Positions 41,951 to 50,032 of a DNA stretch of 64,000 nucleotides are shown piece by piece (position 1 is the stretch's first letter; each line of letters starts with the position of its first letter). This DNA comes from Phycisphaerae bacterium (GTDB taxonomy: Bacteria > Planctomycetota > Phycisphaerae > Phycisphaerales > Phycisphaeraceae), in assembly GCA_030425705.1 (NCBI GenBank), contig JAUHZU010000003.1:186001-250000 (forward strand), in the 5' to 3' direction. The notes under the pieces were generated by a model, which was not told where the DNA came from, ran no database searches, and worked only from the letters and a program-made list of their open reading frames with translations. Made by a program: the position numbers and the translations under genes.

Positions 41951-42562
41951 ATGGCCGACCCCAGCCCCGCCGATCTCTGGACCACCTGGCACGACGCGGC
42001 GCAGGCCGGCGCGATCGACCGGTCCATCCGCGCGCTTTACGCCGACCTCGACCGGGCCGTGCGCGACGCGCCCAACGGGCCCCACGGCCCGCCGGTCTGC
42101 AACGCCAGTGGCCGGTGCTGCCGGTTCGACACCTACGGCCACCGGCTTTACGTCACCGGCCTGGAGATCGCGTGGTTCTTGTCTCGGCTCTCGGGACCCG
42201 GGTCTCGGGTCTCGGTCGAGTCACACACGATGCCGGACGCGTCACCGAATCTTCCCTTGACGGTGATCGCATCCAGTCCCGGTATGCAGGATGCGTCCTC
42301 CAAGCCCCGAGGCCCGGTCCCCGCAACCCGCCTCCCCGACGCCTGCCGATACCAGGTCGATGGCCTATGTTCGACGCACACGGTCCGCCCGATGGGCTGC
42401 CGGGTCTTCTTCTGCACGCCGGGCACGGACGACTGGCAGCACGCGGTGTATGAGCGCTTTCTGGACCGTCTGCGCGCGTTGCACGCCGAGCACGACCTGC
42501 CGTACCGCTATATGGAGTGGCGGGCCGGGCTGGTCGAGGCCGATGGCTGTCTGCGTGGTTAG
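41951..42562 (+). CDS. Second YkgJ-like cysteine-cluster protein with an internal insertion
   Basis: A 203-residue relative of the preceding gene: PPVCNASGRCCRFDTYGHRL near 52-71, then RLPDACRYQVDGLCSTHTVR and MGCRVFFCTPGTD. The first motif is CNASGRCC, looser than CxxCxxCC. Between FLSRL and RLPDACRY about 45 residues rich in Ser/Pro are inserted, coded by sequence with GGGTCTCGGGTCTCGG-like repeats, absent from usual family members. The ATG at 41951 is chosen because upstream in-frame sequence overlaps the first gene. A 65-bp gap separates the two. Confidence 0.8.
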   Translation: MADPSPADLWTTWHDAAQAGAIDRSIRALYADLDRAVRDAPNGPHGPPVCNASGRCCRFDTYGHRLYVTGLEIAWFLSRLSGPGSRVSVESHTMPDASPNLPLTVIASSPGMQDASSKPRGPVPATRLPDACRYQVDGLCSTHTVRPMGCRVFFCTPGTDDWQHAVYERFLDRLRALHAEHDLPYRYMEWRAGLVEADGCLRG

Positions 42563-43245
42563 CGGTCCAGCAGTTCGAGGAGTTCGGCGGGCTCGTGAAT
42601 AAGCGCTTCCGCGCCGCTTGCCCAAAGTTCTTCCACCGAGCGGAAGCCCCACGTGACGCCGACGGTAAACATGCCAGCGCCTTGGCCGGTCTGCATGTCG
42701 ACGGACGTGTCGCCGACGTACAGCCACCGCTCGGGCGGGATGCCCAGCGCCTGGGTGGCTTCGATGGCGGCGTGCGGGTCGGGCTTGGGGGCCGTGCCCG
42801 CCCGGTGCCCGCGGACGTAGGCCCAGGGGGTGTCGGGGAAGTAGCGTGCGATGACGTCCTGGGTCGCGTCGTCGGGCTTATTGCTCAGTACCCCGAGCCG
42901 GACCCCGCGTTGGGCCAGGGCTTTGAGCAGGGCCTCGATGCCGGGGTAAGGCCGGGTCGTGTCGAAGCGGTGGGCCTCGTAATAGGCGAGGTGCGCGGCG
43001 ATCGCATCGTCGACCAGGTGTGTGTGGTCGGGGCCGAGCCCATCGATGAAGAGCTGGCGGACCCCCTGGCCGACGAGCGTGCGGTACGCGTCGCGCGGGT
43101 GGGTGGGCCGGCCGACCGAGGCGAGTGCATGGTTTGCGGCGTCGGCCAGGTCCGTCAGCGTGTCCAGCAGCGTGCCGTCCAGATCGAAGAGGGCGGCGGT
43201 GAAGAGCGGGGGCATGTGTCGGCTCGTTGCGGGGGCGGGATCCAC
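42559..43245 (-). CDS. gph: HAD phosphatase, phosphoglycolate phosphatase-like
   Basis: A 228-residue HAD-superfamily hydrolase of the Gph subfamily, which removes phosphate from 2-phosphoglycolate. It has AALFDLDGTLLDTLTDL (motif I), VLSNKPDD (motif II Ser/Asn), GTAPKPDPHAA (Lys) and WLYVGDTSVDMQTGQGAGM (acidic motif). The GTG at 43245 is chosen because TAGAGT on the minus strand (43252-43257) lies exactly 6 nt before it, as at other leaderless genes here. An ATG at 43215 would give a shorter 218-residue form. It overlaps the YkgJ-like gene by 4 bp, convergent. Confidence 0.85.
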   Translation of the reverse strand: MDPAPATSRHMPPLFTAALFDLDGTLLDTLTDLADAANHALASVGRPTHPRDAYRTLVGQGVRQLFIDGLGPDHTHLVDDAIAAHLAYYEAHRFDTTRPYPGIEALLKALAQRGVRLGVLSNKPDDATQDVIARYFPDTPWAYVRGHRAGTAPKPDPHAAIEATQALGIPPERWLYVGDTSVDMQTGQGAGMFTVGVTWGFRSVEELWASGAEALIHEPAELLELLDR

Positions 43246-43361
43246 GCACGGACTCTACCCCGCCCGGCCGCGGGCTGCCGCGGCGGCGCGAGGCCGGCCG
43301 CGCCGATTGCAAAGCCGCTGCCGCCGGTTTATCGTGTCCCCGGCTCAAGGAACGCTTGCCC

Positions 43362-43874
43362 ATGAGTGCGAATCACGGCCCGCCGATGGATGAATCGCTG
43401 CGACACGCGGTGGGCTCGGCCTTGGGCGCGATCCCCTCGGGCCTGTTCATCCTCACCGCCGCGCACGAAGACCGCCGACTGGGCCTGCTCGTCGCGTGGG
43501 TGCAGCAGGCCTGCTTCGAGCCGCCTATGGTCAGCGTCGCGATCCAGAAGGGCATGCCCATCATGCCCCTGGTCAGCGAGTCCCGCCACTTCGCGCTCTG
43601 CCAGCTCGGGGCCGAGGACCGCACCCTCACCCGCAAGTTCGCCAACGCCACCGACCCGGGCGACGACCCGTTCCTCGGCGTCAACCTGGTCAAGCCCGTG
43701 CTCCCCAAGCTGCCGATCCTCGCCGGGGCCCGCGCGTACCTGGAGTGCGAACTGAACTGCCACATGGATGTCGAGGGCGACCACGACTTGTTCGTCGGCA
43801 CGGTCCGGCACGCGGCCTTCAAGCCGCCGTTCACCCCCGCGGTCCACACCCGCGAGGACGGCTTCCGCTACTAA
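43362..43874 (+). CDS. Flavin reductase-like FMN-binding protein
   Basis: A 170-residue flavin reductase-like split-barrel protein. Seen: GAIPSGLFILTAAHEDRRLG, LVAWVQQACFEPPMVSVAIQ KGMP, HFALCQLGAEDRTL, AYLECELNCHMDVEGDHDLF VGTV. It would reduce or bind FMN. The partner oxygenase is not visible here. AAGGA lies upstream of the ATG at 43362 and TATCGT near 43331 may be the -10. Convergent with nothing, it is followed by the siroheme-decarboxylase-like gene. Confidence 0.85.
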   Translation: MSANHGPPMDESLRHAVGSALGAIPSGLFILTAAHEDRRLGLLVAWVQQACFEPPMVSVAIQKGMPIMPLVSESRHFALCQLGAEDRTLTRKFANATDPGDDPFLGVNLVKPVLPKLPILAGARAYLECELNCHMDVEGDHDLFVGTVRHAAFKPPFTPAVHTREDGFRY

Positions 43875-43927
43875 ACCGGCCCAGGGTCGGCAGGCCCCGC
43901 CGCGCCGCGAGCGCGTACAATCGGGGG

Positions 43928-45067
43928 ATGCCTACCTCGACCGCCCCCGACGTCCCCTACAGCATCGACGACCCGGTCAACCGCAGGATCCTCGCGGTCT
44001 CCGAGGACCGGATCGCCGGCTTCACACGCACCCCGCTGGAAGACATCGCCAAGCAGTCCGGCGTCGACCTCGACACCGTCATCGCCCGCATCGGCTCGAT
44101 GCTCCAACACGGCACGATCCGTCGGGTCCGCCAGACCCTGCTCACCACCTCGCTCGCGCCAGGCGCGCTCATCGCCTGGCAGGTCCCCCCCAAGCACCTG
44201 CTCGACGCGTTCGAGTACATGTCCAAGGAAGACCCGTTCTCCGGCCACGTCGTCCTGCGCACCACCGACAAGGAGACCCCGGGCAGCGCCTACAAGCTCT
44301 GGACCACCCTCAAGGTCCCCGTTGGTTTTTCGATGGACCAGCATTGCCGGCTGCTCATGGATAAGACCGGCGCGACGACGTACAAGCTCCTGCCCGCAAA
44401 GAAGCTCTTCGCGCTCGGGGTCGGGCACGTCCGACGCAAGACCATCGAGCCGGGCGCACGGACCGACGAGCCCGGGCGGGTGCTGGACACGACGGTCGTC
44501 GAGCTGGACGACGCCGAGTGGAACGTCTTGATGTCGCTCAAGCGCGAGTTCGCGCCCGAGGAGCTTGGGCCCAACCTTTGGGCCGGACGCGCCCGAGAGG
44601 CCGGCGTCCCGCTGGAGACGTTCTGCACGATCGCTGAATCGCTCGCCGAGCGCAAGCTCATCGGTCGGTTCTCGACGTTCCTCGAGCATGTGAAGAAGCA
44701 CAAGGACGGCAGCCGGGTCACGCGGTTCAACGCGTTGTTCCACTGGCGTGTGCCCAAGAGCAGGGAACTCGAAGCCGGCATCGAGGTCGGCCGGCACCAC
44801 TGCATGACCCACGCCTACTGGCGCGAGGGCGGCGAAGAGTTCAGCAACGTCAACATCATGGGCGTCTCGCACGGCACGGACAAGGACCGCGTCCTCGAAC
44901 ACAAGCAGGCCATCGACGACCACCTCGAAGAAGCCGGGATCAAGGTCGAATATACCAACGTGTTCTGGGGCGGCAAGAGCGAGATCAAGCCGAGCGAAAT
45001 CGCCCCGCAGGCGTACATGGACTGGTGTAAGTCGGTGGGCGTCGACCCGGAGGCGATGCGGGGGTGA
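43928..45067 (+). CDS. Siroheme decarboxylase-like protein (two AhbA/AhbB-type domains)
   Basis: A 379-residue protein made of two Lrp/AsnC-like halves. The first (about 15-110) has an HTH (ILAVSEDRIAGFTRTPLEDI AKQSG) and a beta domain. The second begins near 195 with LDDAEWNVLMSLKREF and has KLIGRFSTFLEHV, TRFNALFHWRVPKSRELEAG, EVGRHHCMTHAYWREGG and SNVNIMGVSHG, which matches the HCY...W-Y-N...M-HG pattern of AhbB/NirH siroheme decarboxylases. These remove two carboxyl groups of siroheme in alternative heme synthesis. TACAAT lies 6 nt before the ATG, so it is likely leaderless. A transcription regulator of Lrp type is the alternative reading. Confidence 0.7.
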   Translation: MPTSTAPDVPYSIDDPVNRRILAVSEDRIAGFTRTPLEDIAKQSGVDLDTVIARIGSMLQHGTIRRVRQTLLTTSLAPGALIAWQVPPKHLLDAFEYMSKEDPFSGHVVLRTTDKETPGSAYKLWTTLKVPVGFSMDQHCRLLMDKTGATTYKLLPAKKLFALGVGHVRRKTIEPGARTDEPGRVLDTTVVELDDAEWNVLMSLKREFAPEELGPNLWAGRAREAGVPLETFCTIAESLAERKLIGRFSTFLEHVKKHKDGSRVTRFNALFHWRVPKSRELEAGIEVGRHHCMTHAYWREGGEEFSNVNIMGVSHGTDKDRVLEHKQAIDDHLEEAGIKVEYTNVFWGGKSEIKPSEIAPQAYMDWCKSVGVDPEAMRG

Positions 45068-45124
45068 GGCGTCCAAGATGTTGCCTCTGTTCGTTAGCCA
45101 TCGACGGTACTGCGGGGCGTCGTC

Positions 45125-45844
45125 ATGGCTGATCCTGAAACAAGGCACGTCCCCTGGCGTTGCCTGAACTGCAGCGAGCGCGTCGACCCGACGATGGGCC
45201 TGTGTTGGAACTGCGGTCACGACCGTGAGGGGGTTGCGCAGCCGGCGATGTTTATCGACGCCGTGGATACGGATACATCGCGTTGCTCAAGGTGCGCGTA
45301 CGAGTTGAAAGGCAACCCCGATGCGTTGGCCTGCCCGGAGTGCGGCGAGCCCGTGCCTTGGGTGGATTGCGATGCCTGCGGGGTCAGGACATGCCGGGCT
45401 GCGATGGCGGACGGATGCCCGGTGTGCCGGGCGAAGGCTGACGGGTTGGCGTTTGTCCCGGAGGTAGTGAGGAAGGCCCTCTCGCACTGTCCGCAATGCC
45501 GGTATGACCTTCGCGGTCTTGACGAAGTAAGAGACTGCCCGGAATGCGGTCGAAAGATCGGCCAAGGGGTCTACGACACGGTGGTAACGGCGGTTCAATC
45601 ATCAGACCGTCGCATCTCCAGTTTCGTGATGAGTTTTGTCCTGATGCTTGTGTTCTGTGTTTTGTTCCCACTCGGGTTACTCATCGTGTTTGGGTTGAGC
45701 TTGTTGGCGGTGAACGGCGGCGCAGTTTTGTTCCTGTTGGTACTGCTTGTAGCCGGCCTCATCGGCGTGGGCGTTATGATGATGCTCCGTTTGATTAGAT
45801 CCAATTCATCAGTACGAAAGGGACCCGATCAAAGACGCAACTGA
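45125..45844 (+). CDS. Multi-zinc-ribbon membrane protein
   Basis: A 239-residue protein with four zinc-ribbon pairs (CLNC with CWNC, CSRC with CPEC, CDAC with CPVC, CPQC with CPEC) in residues 1-145, followed by two membrane helices (FVMSFVLMLVFCVLFPLGLL, then GGAVLFLLVLLVAGLIGVGV). The third pair is the least regular. The coding sequence is less GC-rich than usual here, mainly toward the 3' end. The zinc domain is predicted cytoplasmic. Role unknown. It ends 7 bp before truA. Confidence 0.75.
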   Translation: MADPETRHVPWRCLNCSERVDPTMGLCWNCGHDREGVAQPAMFIDAVDTDTSRCSRCAYELKGNPDALACPECGEPVPWVDCDACGVRTCRAAMADGCPVCRAKADGLAFVPEVVRKALSHCPQCRYDLRGLDEVRDCPECGRKIGQGVYDTVVTAVQSSDRRISSFVMSFVLMLVFCVLFPLGLLIVFGLSLLAVNGGAVLFLLVLLVAGLIGVGVMMMLRLIRSNSSVRKGPDQRRN

Positions 45845-45851
45845 CAGCCCG

Positions 45852-46664
45852 GTGACTCAAGAAACGCATCGGCCATCCCCCGATCCGCCCACGCGCTACA
45901 AGCTCACTCTCGCCTACGACGGCAGCGCGTTTCACGGCTGGCAGAAACAGCATCCCCCCGGCCAGGAGCCGCTCCGCACCGTGCAGGGAGAGCTCGAAGC
46001 CGTCCTCGTCCGGCTGCTCAACACGCCGACGTACATGCTCGGGCTGCTGGGCGCGTCACGCACCGACAGCGGCGTCCATGCGCTCGGGCAGGTCGCGCAG
46101 TTCGACGCCCACTGCCCGATCCCGATCGAGCGCCTCGCCCGCGCGATCAATGCCCGCCTGCCCAATGATATGGAGGTGCGCTCGGCAGAGGTCGCGCCGC
46201 CCGGCTTCGACTGCATCGGCCACGTCACCAACAAGCAGTACCGCTACCGCGTCTACAACGCCGAGCACAAGCCGCTCTGGCGGCGCAACGCCGTGTTCCA
46301 CTGCTTCGGGCACACGCTCGACGTCGGCCGGATGAACGACGCGGCCCGTCGGCTCGTCGGCACGCACAACGTCGAGGGCTTCGCCGCCGCCGGCCACGGT
46401 CGGGCCGACACGGTGCGCACGATCTACGGCTGCGAGGTGCTGACCGACCCGGCCTACCCGCACGAGGTCCACGTCACGATCCGGGGCAGCGGCTTCCTCT
46501 ACCACATGGTCCGTATCATCGCGGGCACGCTGATCGAGGTCGGCCGGGGACGCTTCGAGCCGACACAGATCGACCGCATCCTGGAATCCGCCGACCGCAC
46601 ACTCGCCGGCCCGACCCTTCCGCCGCAGGGGCTCTGCCTGGAGTGGATTGCATACGGGGCGTAG
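45852..46664 (+). CDS. truA: tRNA pseudouridine(38-40) synthase TruA
   Basis: TruA makes pseudouridine in the anticodon arm of many tRNAs. The 270-residue protein has YKLTLAYDGSAFHGWQKQHP, the catalytic Asp in LGASRTDSGVHALGQVAQF, IGHVTNKQYRYRVYNAEHKP and IRGSGFLYHMVRIIAGTLIE. The GTG at 45852 is the likely start, 7 bp after the previous stop. Its own stop TAG is the TAG of a GTAGGGTG repeat, as for mutY. Confidence 0.96.
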   Translation: MTQETHRPSPDPPTRYKLTLAYDGSAFHGWQKQHPPGQEPLRTVQGELEAVLVRLLNTPTYMLGLLGASRTDSGVHALGQVAQFDAHCPIPIERLARAINARLPNDMEVRSAEVAPPGFDCIGHVTNKQYRYRVYNAEHKPLWRRNAVFHCFGHTLDVGRMNDAARRLVGTHNVEGFAAAGHGRADTVRTIYGCEVLTDPAYPHEVHVTIRGSGFLYHMVRIIAGTLIEVGRGRFEPTQIDRILESADRTLAGPTLPPQGLCLEWIAYGA

Positions 46665-46725
46665 GGTGCATGCCGGGGTATGATTCGCGTCGAAGCGGAT
46701 GGCGCTCCCGCACCATGCAACCTAC
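46661..46725. repeat. Inverted-repeat element with GTAGGGTG ends, second copy
   Basis: GTAGGGTGCATG (46661-46672) and CACCATGCAACCTAC (46711-46725) pair with small mismatches around a 40-nt interior. The left end provides the truA stop. The interior holds TATGAT (46679-46684), a possible -10 for the downstream glycosyltransferase gene. The outer GTAGGGTG is shared with the 31.4-kb element, the interiors differ. Confidence 0.55.
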
Positions 46726-46749
46726 GCCTGATTTTCGGCTCCCGTCCCC

Positions 46750-47961
46750 ATGACCATCCTCCACCTCATCACGCGCCTGATCTTCGGCGGGGCGCAGCAC
46801 AACACGGTGATGACGTGTGCGGCGCAGGCGGCTGCGGGGCACGAGGTTCACCTGGCGATCGGACCCACCTACGGGCCGGAGGGCTCTCTGGTCGCCGAAG
46901 CGGAGCAGGCCGGGGCGGTCATGCACCACATCCCGTCGCTGGTGCGTGAGGCGAGCCCGTTGATGGACTGGCGCTGCTACCGCGCGCTGCGTCGGCTGAT
47001 CCGCGAGGTGGAGCCGGATGTGGTGCACACGCATTCGAGCAAGGCGGGGATCGTCGGCCGTGCCGCGGCGTGGAAAGAGGGGGGCAAACGTGGCAGGCGG
47101 GCGGTGGTGCACACGGTCCACGGGCTGGGCTTCAACGACCGGCAGCGTCCGATCGTTCGCCGTCTGTACATCGGCCTGGAGCGCTACGCGGCGAAGCGGT
47201 GCCACCGGCTGATCGCGATCACACCGCAGATGATCGATGCGTTCGAGCAGCACCGTATCGCACCCCGCGACCGGTTCACCGTCGTGCCCAGCGGCGTGCA
47301 GCTCGACCGCTTCGGCCCCAGCCCGGCAGGGACACGGGAGCAGGTGCGCGAACGTTACGCGATCCCACAGGATGCTTTCGTCGTCGGCCTGCTCGGCCGG
47401 CTGGATGCGCTCAAAGGCCAGCGCGACCTGATCGACATCTACCCACGCCTTGCCGAGCGGCTGCAGAAGAAGCACCCCTCTCGGCCGGTCCACCTGCTCT
47501 TCATCGGCGACGGGTTCGACCGGGCGAACGTCGAGCACGCCATCGCGGAGGCCGGGCTCGCCGGGCGTGCCACCATCACGGGGCTGGTGCCGTACGACCA
47601 GATCGCCCGGGTCCTGTCGACGGTGGATGTGAGCGTGCTGCCGTCGTACCAGGAGGGCCAGAGCCGCACGCTGGTGGAGTCACTGTTGTGTGGGGTGCCG
47701 GTGGTCGGGTACGCGGCGGGCGGGATCCCGTCGATCATCCGCGAGGGGGTGACGGGCCGGCTGGTGCCGGTCGGCGACAAGCCGGCGTTGGTGGACGCGG
47801 TAGTCGGTGTCCTGACTGAGCCCGACCAGGCGCGCTGGATGACCGAAGCGGGTGCGGCGCATGTGCGCAAGCGGTTCGATGTGGCGACGATGGCCGAGTC
47901 GATCCGGGGCGTCTACGATCTCGCGTGTGCCGACGCGGCGAAACGACTCCACGGCAGGTAG
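46750..47961 (+). CDS. GT4-family glycosyltransferase
   Basis: A 403-residue GT-B glycosyltransferase. It has LITRLIFGGAQHNTVMTCAA, VVHTHSSKAGIVGRAAAWKE, FTVVPSGVQLDRFGP, VVGLLGRLDALKGQRDLIDI, LLFIGDGFDRANVEHAI and the GT4 motif SVLPSYQEGQSRTLVESLLC GVPVVGYAAGGIP. The donor and acceptor cannot be told. It resembles capsule/exopolysaccharide enzymes more than BshA. A 10-bp gap separates it from a BshB1-like deacetylase gene, so the two are probably co-transcribed. Confidence 0.88.
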   Translation: MTILHLITRLIFGGAQHNTVMTCAAQAAAGHEVHLAIGPTYGPEGSLVAEAEQAGAVMHHIPSLVREASPLMDWRCYRALRRLIREVEPDVVHTHSSKAGIVGRAAAWKEGGKRGRRAVVHTVHGLGFNDRQRPIVRRLYIGLERYAAKRCHRLIAITPQMIDAFEQHRIAPRDRFTVVPSGVQLDRFGPSPAGTREQVRERYAIPQDAFVVGLLGRLDALKGQRDLIDIYPRLAERLQKKHPSRPVHLLFIGDGFDRANVEHAIAEAGLAGRATITGLVPYDQIARVLSTVDVSVLPSYQEGQSRTLVESLLCGVPVVGYAAGGIPSIIREGVTGRLVPVGDKPALVDAVVGVLTEPDQARWMTEAGAAHVRKRFDVATMAESIRGVYDLACADAAKRLHGR

Positions 47962-47971
47962 AGCAGACACC

Positions 47972-48655
47972 ATGGCGAATATCCTCGTAGCAGGCCCGCA
48001 CCCCGACGATCAGGAACTGGGTATGGGCGGGACCATCATCCGCCTCGCGCAGCAGGGGCACAACGTGTTGCTGCTGGACATGACCAATGGCGAGCCGACG
48101 CCGCTGGGGTCACCCGAGCAGCGCGAGCGCGAGTGGACCGCCGCGGCGGAGATCATGGGTGTGAAGCGGAAGCTGCTCGGCCTGAAAAACCGCGAGGTGC
48201 AGCACACGCTCGAGGCGCGCCATGCCACGGCCGGGGTGATCCGCGAGCACCAGGCGGACATCCTCTTTGTTCCCTACGAACAGGACGCCCACCCCGACCA
48301 CCGCGCCGTTACGCGCATCGTCGAAGACGCGCGTTTCGACGCGAAGCTCACCAAGACCGACCTGCCCGGCGAGCCGTGCTACCCCAAGTGGCTGTTCTAC
48401 TACTACGCGACGCATCTGCGCTGGGTCGCCGACCCGTCGTTCCTGATCGACATCACCGGGCAGATGGACGACAAGGAGCGTGCGATCAAGGCCTACGAGA
48501 CGCAGTTCGTGCTGCCCGAGAAGAACCGCCGGGTCGTGGAATGGGTCCGCGAGTTCAACGGCTACATGGGCAGCCGGATCGGCGTGCGCTACGCCGAGCC
48601 GTTCTACACGAAGGAGCCGGTCGGTCTGGGCTCATTCGATGGGCTGGTGTTGTAG
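47972..48655 (+). CDS. PIG-L family deacetylase, BshB1-like
   Basis: A 227-residue zinc-dependent LmbE/PIG-L deacetylase. Metal and catalytic motifs are GPHPDDQELGMGGTIIRLAQ near the start and YEQDAHPDHRAVTRIVED in the middle, with AAEIMGVKRKLLGLKNREVQ between. The phrases GMGGTI, AAEIMGV and RIGVRYAEPF are close to BshB1, which deacetylates GlcNAc-malate in bacillithiol synthesis. The upstream GT4 is not clearly BshA and no bshC is seen, so a cell-envelope role is possible. Confidence 0.85.
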   Translation: MANILVAGPHPDDQELGMGGTIIRLAQQGHNVLLLDMTNGEPTPLGSPEQREREWTAAAEIMGVKRKLLGLKNREVQHTLEARHATAGVIREHQADILFVPYEQDAHPDHRAVTRIVEDARFDAKLTKTDLPGEPCYPKWLFYYYATHLRWVADPSFLIDITGQMDDKERAIKAYETQFVLPEKNRRVVEWVREFNGYMGSRIGVRYAEPFYTKEPVGLGSFDGLVL

Positions 48656-48669
48656 CGAGTGGCCGCGAT

Positions 48670-49983
48670 TCAGCGGTACTGGATGTCCTGGACGAGGTTG
48701 CCGTCCTCGTCCCGGTGCCAGATCAGCGTGGGCTCGGGCGAGAGCCCGGGGGCAACGATGCGCGGCGGCAGGTCACCACGGGTCGGCGAGAGCATACGGA
48801 ACTCGGCCTCGTAGGGCCGGCCGTTGTCGGTGCCGCGGACAAAGGTGAACAGGTGGTCGTCGCGGGCGTCCAGGTCGTGGGCAACGCCGTGGTCGTGGCG
48901 GCGCATCCGGAAGCTGTAGGCCTGCAGCCGGTCGCGGAGCTGCTCGATCGACTCGGGGATGGTGTCGCCGTGCTCATCGAGGAGGCGCATGCCGGTGCCG
49001 AGGAACTCGAGCCGCTCGGTCGCGGCGGTGAGGTCGTCGGGCTCCTGCACCAGGGCGAAGTCGATCCAGTCCTGCTGCACCGCACCCACGCCGTGTCGGC
49101 CGAACGCCAGCAGCATCGCCTCGTCGCTGCCGTTGCCCTGGCTGAGCAGCTTGAGGTACTCGACGAGTTGGGGCTGGTGCGCGCCGCCGTCGCCGTGGAT
49201 CAGGTAGTAGACCACCGACCAGGACTGGGCGTAGAGCAGCGCGGCGTCGTTGGGACGCTCCCGCAGCGCGCGGTTCCAGGCGTCGCCGCTGACCGCGTGC
49301 AGGGCGCGGAGCTGTCGGGCCTCGCCCGCGCGGATCGCGTCGCGCATCCGGGTGATCCGCCCCCGGCTGGCGAGCCCGGTGGACATCCGTCCGTCGACCA
49401 TCACCGCGTCCTCGAAGTACTGCGCGAGCCCCTCGTTCAGCCAGACCGGCAGGTTCGGGCCGATGAACTTCCAGGCGAACTGGTGGAACCCTTCGTGCTG
49501 GAGCACGCGGAACGTCTGCGCCCGGTTGTCCGACTCCGCCCAGGTGGCCAGCCCACGCAGGTCGTGCGTCACGAAGTACAGCCCGCCGGAGTTCGTCGCG
49601 TCGATGTCGTGCTCGGCCATGAACCGGATGTAGTCCTCGCGGGTCCTCAGGAGGTACAGCGGCATGGCCTCGAGGTCGTGCGGCAGGAAACCCGTGAAAC
49701 GCCGCTGATACTGCTCGAACACCGCGTCCATGTGCCGACCGAACGGCACGGTCTCTTCGCGCGACAGGTTGGTGTGGATCAGGTAGTGGTGGCTGCGGTA
49801 GACCGTGAGCTGGAACGCGGAGGGCTCGCGCGATTCGCTATGCGTAGGCGGCTGTGCCGCGGCCGGGTCCGGTTGTAGGAATCCGACGAAGAGCATGCAC
49901 AGCACCGGGAGGATGCTGTATCTGCACCCGCGGCACCGCAGCCTGCGGGCAGTGCTCGGAGTGTCGAGGGGGGTCGGCGTCAT
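48670..49983 (-). CDS. Secreted DUF1570 peptidase-like protein (HEGFH)
   Basis: A 437-residue exported protein with a signal peptide (YSILPVLCMLFVGFLQPDPA AAQ). It carries the DUF1570/peptidase-MA-like core: FRVLQHEGFHQFAWKFIGP (HExxH zinc site with Phe-His) and LPVWLNEGLAQYFEDAVMVD, the downstream Glu being the third ligand. The N-terminal part (YRSHHYLIHTNLSREETVP) and C-terminus are typical of planctomycete DUF1570 proteins. The ATG at 49983 is preferred over an upstream in-frame ATG at 50082 that would overlap the phosphatase gene. Natural substrate unknown. Confidence 0.82.
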   Translation of the reverse strand: MTPTPLDTPSTARRLRCRGCRYSILPVLCMLFVGFLQPDPAAAQPPTHSESREPSAFQLTVYRSHHYLIHTNLSREETVPFGRHMDAVFEQYQRRFTGFLPHDLEAMPLYLLRTREDYIRFMAEHDIDATNSGGLYFVTHDLRGLATWAESDNRAQTFRVLQHEGFHQFAWKFIGPNLPVWLNEGLAQYFEDAVMVDGRMSTGLASRGRITRMRDAIRAGEARQLRALHAVSGDAWNRALRERPNDAALLYAQSWSVVYYLIHGDGGAHQPQLVEYLKLLSQGNGSDEAMLLAFGRHGVGAVQQDWIDFALVQEPDDLTAATERLEFLGTGMRLLDEHGDTIPESIEQLRDRLQAYSFRMRRHDHGVAHDLDARDDHLFTFVRGTDNGRPYEAEFRMLSPTRGDLPPRIVAPGLSPEPTLIWHRDEDGNLVQDIQYR

Positions 49984-50032
49984 GCGTGAGTCACCGCGGC
50001 GGAGGTTCGGGGAGGCGTTCCGTTTGTTGTGC

